Of a stretch of DNA of 5,573 nt, positions 1-3,554 are shown one piece after another. Numbering within the stretch: the stretch's first letter is position 1; every line of letters starts with the position of its first letter. The notes below the pieces were generated by a model. That model saw only the letters and a program-made list of their open reading frames with translations. It did no database searches and was not told where the DNA came from. Location: positions 1-5,573 of the forward strand of contig CAMNAE010000126.1 of the NCBI GenBank assembly GCA_946530565.1, in the 5' to 3' direction. The DNA is from an uncultured Oscillibacter sp. GTDB lineage: Bacteria > Bacillota > Clostridia > Oscillospirales > Oscillospiraceae. The translations under genes were made by a program, and so were the position numbers.

Positions 1-1102
1 AGCAGATACGCTCTACCAGAACGGCAAGGACGTCGCGACGATCCTCTCAGAGCTCGCTGAGCTCACGCGGGATCTGCTGCTCCGGCGCATGGCCCCGAAG
101 GGGAGCGAGGCGCTGCTCTCTGGCAATTACGACAATGACGTGCTCGATCGATTGGGGAAGAGCTTTTCCAATGAGCGCCTGCTCTCGATGGCCTCGGATC
201 TTCAAAAGACCGGAACGGCGCTCGGCATCAGCACGACGCGCCGCATGGACACCGAGCTCTGCTTTTTAAGGCTCTGCGACGAGCGGCTCTCGACCGACCT
301 TGCGGGCCTGAACGCGCGCATTGCGCGGCTGGAAGAGCAGATAGCAGGCGGCATCCCGGCGAAACCTGTTGAGGCTCCGGCGAAGCGAGAGCCTGCGCCG
401 AGGGAGGCAGCGCAGATGTATGAGACGCCGCCGCTCCCCGAAGAACCACCGTTCCCCGAAGAACCACCGTTCCCCGAAGAGCCACCGCTCCCCGAAGAGC
501 CACCGCTCCCCGAAGAACCCCCGCTGCCGGAAGAGCCGTCGTATTTCGAAGACCCCCCGCAGAAGCGTGAGACCTTTGTGCCCTGGGGCAGCGACGCGCC
601 GCCGAGTCCGAAGTCCGCAGTGCCGCAGGATCCACGGCAGACACGAAGGGATGACCCGCCGCGGCAGGGGAACAGCTTTACAAAAAGTGCCGAAAGACCG
701 GCGCCTCCGGTGCGGACGGCCCCGAAAGCGGCGCCCGCAGCGGCATCCGTTGCGCCGGGCAGCGTATCTTCCGCAGCATCCTCTGGTTCAGACGGCGCCT
801 GGCAGCAGATCGCCGAGCGCCTCAAGCCGCGGCTCTCACCGATGTACCGGCCGTTCATCGACCAGTGTGTCGGACTGCGCCAGGCGAATACCTATATCGT
901 GTATGTCCAGAGCGAGCTTACCAAAAGCCGCATTGACAACGACCGCGTCAAGGGCACGCTCGCCGAAGAGGTCGCCGCCGCCTGCGGCATGGAGCTCCCG
1001 GTGCTTGTGCAGGTCGGGGATCCACCCGCCCGGACGCCGGACGACAATTTCAAGCAGCTGCTCGAAAAGGGCGGAGCCTACGAAAACGTTCATATCACCT
1101 GA
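1..1102 (+). CDS. dnaX: DNA polymerase III subunit gamma/tau, C-terminal part (5' end outside window)
   Basis: This is the clamp-loader subunit of the replicative DNA polymerase, which loads the sliding clamp and ties the polymerase to the helicase. The reading frame is already open at base 2 and gives 366 residues before the TGA at 1100-1102. The AAA+ ATPase and zinc-binding parts lie upstream of the window. Visible first is the helical domain III typical of DnaX (fragment residues 1-115; LYQNGKD, ELTRDLLLRRM, LGISTTRRMDTELCFLRLC), which forms the clamp-loader collar. A Pro/Glu- then Pro/Ala-rich linker (about 116-265) follows, containing six PPxPEE units. The conserved small C-terminal domain (about 266-340; WQQIAERLKPRLSPMYRPF) ends the protein. 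The ATG at 89 lies inside domain III, so it is not the start. ybaB follows after 35 bases, the usual arrangement. The family call is firm; whether a short gamma form is made cannot be judged from this part. Confidence 0.95.
   Translation, partial: ADTLYQNGKDVATILSELAELTRDLLLRRMAPKGSEALLSGNYDNDVLDRLGKSFSNERLLSMASDLQKTGTALGISTTRRMDTELCFLRLCDERLSTDLAGLNARIARLEEQIAGGIPAKPVEAPAKREPAPREAAQMYETPPLPEEPPFPEEPPFPEEPPLPEEPPLPEEPPLPEEPSYFEDPPQKRETFVPWGSDAPPSPKSAVPQDPRQTRRDDPPRQGNSFTKSAERPAPPVRTAPKAAPAAASVAPGSVSSAASSGSDGAWQQIAERLKPRLSPMYRPFIDQCVGLRQANTYIVYVQSELTKSRIDNDRVKGTLAEEVAAACGMELPVLVQVGDPPARTPDDNFKQLLEKGGAYENVHIT
428..535 (+). repeat. Six tandem 18-bp units inside dnaX (PPxPEE linker)
   Basis: Six in-frame 18-base units encode PPLPEE or PPFPEE, starting at 428, 446, 464, 482, 500 and 518. 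They differ by only a few bases and sit in the flexible linker between domain III and the C-terminal domain of DnaX. Being a multiple of three, a gain or loss of a unit would change linker length without breaking the frame. The opposite strand reads as a Gly/Ser-rich open frame here, which is only a by-product of the repeat. Confidence 0.95.
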
Positions 1103-1109
1103 TCAGGTG
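1096..1109. repeat. 14-bp perfect palindrome across the dnaX stop codon
   Basis: CACCTGATCAGGTG is perfectly self-complementary and contains the dnaX TGA. In RNA it could fold into a 5-bp stem with a GAUC loop, followed by the T-rich stretch CTTATTATTTC (1110-1120), which resembles a weak terminator or attenuator between dnaX and ybaB. The palindrome is plainly visible; a role is inference. About 0.3 such 14-bp palindromes are expected by chance in a window this long. Confidence 0.45.
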
Positions 1110-1123
1110 CTTATTATTTCATG

Positions 1124-1129
1124 AAGGAG
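1124..1129 (+). promoter_or_regulatory. Ribosome binding site of ybaB
   Basis: AAGGAG lies 8 bases before the ATG at 1138 and fixes that start. The later in-frame ATG at residue 14 has no comparable site. Confidence 0.9.
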
Positions 1130-1137
1130 TTATCAAC

Positions 1138-1506
1138 ATGGGTTATTCAGCTCGCCGCGGATTCAACAGCGGCTCTATGAAGGTGACCGGTCAGCAGCGT
1201 CAACAGCAGATGCAGCAGCGCATCGCCGAGATGCAGCAGCAGATGACCGACGCGCAGGCGGAGGTCGAGGCGACCGAGTTCACTGCCAGTGTCGGCGGCG
1301 GTGTCGTCGAGGCAAAGGTCAACGGCAAGCGCGAGGTGACCGCTCTTACGATCAAGCCCGAGGCCGTCGACCCCAATGACGTTGAGATGCTGCAGGATCT
1401 CGTGATCTCCGCGATCAACGAGGCCTCCCGCCAGGCCAACGAGGCGATGGAGAGCCGCATGAACGCAATTTCCGGCGGCATCGACCTGAGTTCCTTTGGC
1501 CTGTAA
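1138..1506 (+). CDS. ybaB: YbaB/EbfC family nucleoid-associated protein
   Basis: A small dimeric DNA-binding protein that coats the nucleoid. The family is known for sequence-tolerant DNA binding, and its gene normally sits next to dnaX. At 122 residues it is slightly longer than the usual 100-110. The extra length is a short basic N-terminal leader (YSARRGF) and a Gln-rich helix (residues 19-46) that forms the family's coiled arm. The core follows: the TASVGGGVVEAKVNGK strands at about 49-64, the ALTIKPEAVDPNDVEMLQDL segment at about 69-88, and a final helix with INEASRQANEAM. The ending ISGGIDLSSFGL resembles the Gly-rich tail of the family. It has its own strong ribosome site and is probably cotranscribed with dnaX. 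A strong terminator starts 29 bases after the stop, so recR, the usual next gene, is absent here. Confidence 0.95.
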   Translation: MGYSARRGFNSGSMKVTGQQRQQQMQQRIAEMQQQMTDAQAEVEATEFTASVGGGVVEAKVNGKREVTALTIKPEAVDPNDVEMLQDLVISAINEASRQANEAMESRMNAISGGIDLSSFGL

Positions 1507-1535
1507 AGGTTTACTGCTCCACAGCTTAAACAGTA

Positions 1536-1587
1536 AGTCCCTCCCGGATCCGCTTGTTCAGCGGGTCTCGGGAGGGACTGTTTTTCT
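1536..1587 (+). terminator. Intrinsic terminator of the dnaX-ybaB operon
   Basis: An 11-bp perfect stem (1536-1546 with 1569-1579, AGTCCCTCCCG/CGGGAGGGACT) continues inward by seven more pairs, including one G-U, past a bulged T at 1568, to a 7-base loop at 1554-1560. TTTTTCTT follows at 1581-1588. It lies between two convergent genes. Read on the minus strand the hairpin is followed only by TTACTGTTT, so it may stop transcripts of the zinc-ribbon gene less efficiently. Confidence 0.93.
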
Positions 1588-1591
1588 TAAA

Positions 1592-2500
1592 TCAGCCGAA
1601 GAGCGAGCCGAGCAGGCCACCGGCTTTCTTTTTCGGCGCTTCGGGTTTTACGTAGTCGAAGCCGCCAGACGGCTCATCGCCGCGCGCGAAATAGAGACTC
1701 GGTGCGTCCGCATCGCCTTCGAAACAATGCTCCGTGTCAGCGTGCCAGCAGACGCCGTCAACCATTTTGTAGAGATGCTCTTCGCTCGGATAGCGCCCCG
1801 CCTGACGGAAGCCCTGCTCCTTCAGGGCCTCACGGTAGAGGCGGACCGAGCGCTGCGCGGCGGCGCTGTCCCCGCTGAACCAGGCGCTGAAGCAGAAACG
1901 GCCTTCTTCGAGCTCTGCGAGGTCAAAGTGGCTGCCGCCGCAGGACCAGACCGGGAACTGCGGGAGCCGTTCGCTCCAGCGCGCAAGTACGGCGCGGTCT
2001 TTTTCGGCCTCAGCTTCTTCGGCAAGCTGTTTTCCGGGGAGCTTCGCGCCGCACTCACTGCAGAAGTCTGAGCCCGGCGGATTCTGCTTTCCGCAGTTCG
2101 GGCACAGCGCCAGCTCCGCAAGGGTCTTGTCCGGGAGCTTTGCGCCGCAGTGCGGGCAGAACTGCATCTCGCCCTTGACCATCTCACCGCAGATAGGGCA
2201 GAGCTTCATCTTCTTCGCGGCGTCGTTCGCCATGCCCTCAAGGTAAGAAAAGGCCTGGTTCCACTGCTCGGGTGTGACGTCTCTGGCGGCTTCGTTCGCC
2301 TCGGCCATTGCGGCATTTGCCTCATTCACAGAGGCTTTGATCTCACCGATGTGCTCGGAAGCCTTGTCTGTGACCGCGTGCGCCGTCTGCTGCGCGAGCT
2401 TGTCCGCCGCGGGGCGCACAGCCCCCTCGACCGCCTTGCTGACGGCGCTCTGTACGCCCTTGTTGATGGCGTCCTTCAATGCTCTGTCAAATAGTCCCAT
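1592..2500 (-). CDS. Double zinc-ribbon protein of unknown function
   Basis: The 302-residue product has no assigned function that I recognise. Residues 1-97 are Ala-rich and helical, with amphipathic character and no signal peptide or clear membrane segment, so it is probably cytoplasmic. Two four-cysteine zinc ribbons follow, C101/C104/C115/C118 and C133/C136/C147/C150, both CPxCG-x9-C-x2-CGAKLP, an evident duplication. An acidic helix (about 159-172) leads into an unassigned domain (about 175-283) rich in aromatic residues, with four further cysteines at 187, 203, 251 and 259. The protein ends in a Lys cluster and GGLLGSLFG, a hydrophobic Gly-rich tail that echoes the N-terminal MGLFD. The ATG at 2500 is chosen because AAAGGAGGG lies just ahead of it; the frame runs upstream to 2596, but that part has no ribosome site. 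The zinc binding is a confident reading. Scaffolding or membrane-edge binding through the tail would be speculation. Confidence 0.85.
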   Translation of the reverse strand: MGLFDRALKDAINKGVQSAVSKAVEGAVRPAADKLAQQTAHAVTDKASEHIGEIKASVNEANAAMAEANEAARDVTPEQWNQAFSYLEGMANDAAKKMKLCPICGEMVKGEMQFCPHCGAKLPDKTLAELALCPNCGKQNPPGSDFCSECGAKLPGKQLAEEAEAEKDRAVLARWSERLPQFPVWSCGGSHFDLAELEEGRFCFSAWFSGDSAAAQRSVRLYREALKEQGFRQAGRYPSEEHLYKMVDGVCWHADTEHCFEGDADAPSLYFARGDEPSGGFDYVKPEAPKKKAGGLLGSLFG

Positions 2501-2506
2501 GGGAGT

Positions 2507-2515
2507 CCCTCCTTT
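2507..2515 (-). promoter_or_regulatory. Ribosome binding site of the zinc-ribbon gene
   Basis: On the minus strand AAAGGAGGG stands before the ATG at 2500, with AAGGAGG 7 bases from the start. It decides the start against the longer open frame reaching 2596. The GGAGGGACT part is also complementary to one arm of the terminator hairpin at 1536-1579. Confidence 0.9.
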
Positions 2516-2576
2516 ACATGGATGCGTGGGCGCTGTGCCGCTTGATTCGGAAAACCTGTCTCTTTTTTCGCAAGTT

Positions 2577-2642
2577 ACGCGGCAGGGCGGACGCACGTTC
2601 GGTTTTTTACGCGCCGCCAGGGGTTGATCCGCCCTGCTGCGT
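2577..2642. repeat. 15-bp inverted repeat around the inferred transcription start of the zinc-ribbon gene
   Basis: Arms 2577-2591 and 2628-2642 are complementary over 15 bases with a single mismatch (2581/2638), ten of them in an unbroken GC-rich run. Within the 36-base interval a smaller stem (2593-2598 with 2609-2614) is possible. With the promoter just upstream, the minus-strand transcript would begin near 2638 and open directly with this structure. No T-run follows on either strand, so it is not a terminator. It could be a 5'-end stabilising hairpin, a regulatory leader or an operator. Confidence 0.6.
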
Positions 2643-2644
2643 CC

Positions 2645-2673
2645 AGTATATCACAGTTTTTTTCGACTGTGAC
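2645..2673 (-). promoter_or_regulatory. Promoter of the zinc-ribbon gene
   Basis: On the minus strand the -10 is TATACT (2645-2650), preceded by TGTGA, giving an extended -10 (TGnTATACT). The -35 is GTCACA (2668-2673; 4 of 6 to TTGACA) at 17 bases. Transcription would start near 2638, giving a leader of about 138 bases before the ATG at 2500. Confidence 0.75.
2651..2672. promoter_or_regulatory. Inverted repeat between -35 and -10, candidate operator
   Basis: TCACAGT (2651-2657) and ACTGTGA (2666-2672) form a perfect 7-bp inverted repeat with an 8-base T-rich centre, overlapping the -35 and filling the spacer of the promoter. A dimeric repressor sitting here would block the polymerase. Arms of this length are common by chance, so only its position makes it a candidate. 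Confidence 0.4.
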
Positions 2674-2717
2674 GATAAAGATATGAGGGGTTAAAAGCGC
2701 TGCGGCCCTCGGTTTTG

Positions 2718-2759
2718 AAAAACACGGCACGGTGTCTCCGGGATCCGGAAACACCGTGC
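2718..2759 (-). terminator. Intrinsic terminator of the nitroreductase gene
   Basis: Read on the minus strand, a 9-bp stem (2751-2759 with 2727-2735), one mismatch and five more pairs surround a 3-base loop. After CGTG comes TTTTT (the A-run at 2718-2722 on the plus strand). It lies about 55 bases past the nitroreductase stop. It has no T-run on the plus strand, so it is directional, and it separates the nitroreductase transcript from the zinc-ribbon gene. Confidence 0.88.
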
Positions 2760-2812
2760 GAAGTTCTGATATCTGATGATTTGTTTTCAAAGCGGGGCAC
2801 AGGGACCCGGTC

Positions 2813-3337
2813 TCATACCCGGATCACATAGCCCTCTTTGCGCGGGATCGGCGTGCGCTTGCCCTCCGGCTTTCCGTAGCCGAGGATCACATGGCCGATG
2901 CCGACATAATTCTCAGGCACGCCCCAGGCCTTTTTATAGGCAATGCCGGCCTCGGACGAGAAGACCTCGCGGGCGCGCCAGATATAGCAGGAGTCGACGC
3001 CCACGGCGTTCGCCGCGTTCAAAAGATTCCCGATCACGAGGTTGCCGTCTGCGTCGCAGTAGGGGATATCAGGATTGCCGAAGACGACGATGACCGTCGG
3101 CGCGCCGTAGAAGGGATGCGCTTCCGGATTTCCGAGCGCGGCGGCGTTGAGCTTTTCGAGCTCGGCAACGGTCTCAGCGTCCTGGATCACCACGATGTAC
3201 GGCGACTGCCCGCCCTTGCCGGTCGGCGCAAAGGTCCCGGCCTCAAGGATCGCATCCAGCGCCTCGGGCGCCAGCTGCTCGCCGGTGTACGCCCGGCAGG
3301 CGCGGCGTGTCAACAGATTCTGAAGAGCTTCGTTCAT
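2813..3337 (-). CDS. Nitroreductase-family FMN oxidoreductase
   Basis: This family uses FMN and NAD(P)H to reduce nitro groups, quinones, enones or flavins as a soluble homodimer; the substrate here cannot be read from sequence. The 174 residues match the short class (typically 165-220). The N-terminal RRACRAYTGEQL (residues 11-22) is the FMN-phosphate binding motif with R11, R12 and R15. APTGKGGQSPYIVV (37-50) is the usual APSGxNxQPWxF motif, here with GG and SPY replacing the common N and PW. NLLNAANAVGVDSCYIWRAREVF (104-126) is the helix and turn near the flavin. HVILGYGKP (149-157), ending in PIPRKEG, is the characteristic C-terminal strand. AGGGGG lies 7 bases before the ATG at 3337, which decides the start; the frame is open to 3481, but that stretch contains the promoter. 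It has its own promoter and terminator, so it is a single-gene transcript. Confidence 0.92.
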   Translation of the reverse strand: MNEALQNLLTRRACRAYTGEQLAPEALDAILEAGTFAPTGKGGQSPYIVVIQDAETVAELEKLNAAALGNPEAHPFYGAPTVIVVFGNPDIPYCDADGNLVIGNLLNAANAVGVDSCYIWRAREVFSSEAGIAYKKAWGVPENYVGIGHVILGYGKPEGKRTPIPRKEGYVIRV

Positions 3338-3344
3338 ATGAGAT

Positions 3345-3350
3345 CCCCCT
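3345..3350 (-). promoter_or_regulatory. Ribosome binding site of the nitroreductase gene
   Basis: AGGGGG on the minus strand, 7 bases before the ATG at 3337. It is G-rich rather than the AAGGAGG seen in front of the other minus-strand gene, and it rules out the longer start at 3481. Confidence 0.75.
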
Positions 3351-3352
3351 GT

Positions 3353-3364
3353 ATACTTAAGTAT
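3353..3364. promoter_or_regulatory. 12-bp AT-rich palindrome just upstream of the nitroreductase ribosome site
   Basis: ATACTTAAGTAT is perfectly self-complementary and begins 2 bases beyond the AGGGGG site, in the leader of the nitroreductase transcript. Its half ATACTTA recurs in the -10 of the same promoter at 3431-3437 (minus strand). AT-rich palindromes of this kind are typical operators for MarR- or HxlR-type regulators, which often control nitroreductases, but no regulator gene is in the window. A 12-bp palindrome is expected about once by chance here. Confidence 0.35.
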
Positions 3365-3432
3365 CGGCAGCCCCGCGCAGCCGCAGCTGTCTGAAATCCC
3401 GGGCCTGACCGCGCATGCTCTGCCCGAAAATA

Positions 3433-3441
3433 AGTATAGCA
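3433..3441 (-). promoter_or_regulatory. Extended -10 promoter of the nitroreductase gene
   Basis: TATACT on the minus strand (3433-3438) is preceded by TG at the extended -10 position (TGCTATACT). At 17 bases the -35 region is poor (CTTCCC), which is typical where an extended -10 carries recognition. The start would lie near 3425, giving a leader of about 88 bases. The wider sequence AAACTGTG-N-TATACT (3433-3447) is shared with the promoter of the zinc-ribbon gene. Confidence 0.7.
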
Positions 3442-3474
3442 CAGTTTGAACGAAAGGGAAGATAAAATCTGGGC

Positions 3475-3503
3475 TTTTCAAGAAGAATAGAATGCTGTAT
3501 AAT
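3475..3503 (+). promoter_or_regulatory. Promoter of the LRR protein gene
   Basis: A consensus -10 TATAAT (3498-3503) stands 17 bases after TTTTCA (3475-3480; 4 of 6 to TTGACA). The start would lie near 3510, giving a leader of about 45 bases. This promoter is divergent from the nitroreductase promoter, with the two -10 boxes about 60 bases apart. Confidence 0.8.
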
Positions 3504-3554
3504 AAACATCATGACTTTGAGTCGCTCGAACAGCGGAAAGGTGTGGTCATTACC

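Noticed and set aside
679..690. A-run in dnaX (ACAAAAAGT) as a possible programmed frameshift site for a gamma form
   Set aside because: It is only five A's, the phase does not fit the usual A-AAA-AAG slip heptamer, and no supporting hairpin or upstream Shine-Dalgarno element is evident.
202..858. Long minus-strand open frame rich in Gly/Ser opposite dnaX
   Set aside because: It is the antisense shadow of the PPxPEE repeat and the GC-rich linker; it has no ribosome site and dnaX clearly owns the region.
1496..2071. Plus-strand open frame opposite the zinc-ribbon gene
   Set aside because: It starts inside the end of ybaB and runs through the terminator hairpin. The minus-strand frame has CxxC motifs and a strong ribosome site.
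2501..2596. Longer start (2596) for the zinc-ribbon protein
   Set aside because: The extra 32 residues have no ribosome site, overlap the leader inverted repeat, and the ATG at 2500 has an excellent AAAGGAGGG.
3338..3481. Longer start (3481) for the nitroreductase
   Set aside because: The extension would contain the promoter and palindrome and lacks family similarity; the FMN-binding RRxxR motif expected near the N-terminus follows the ATG at 3337.
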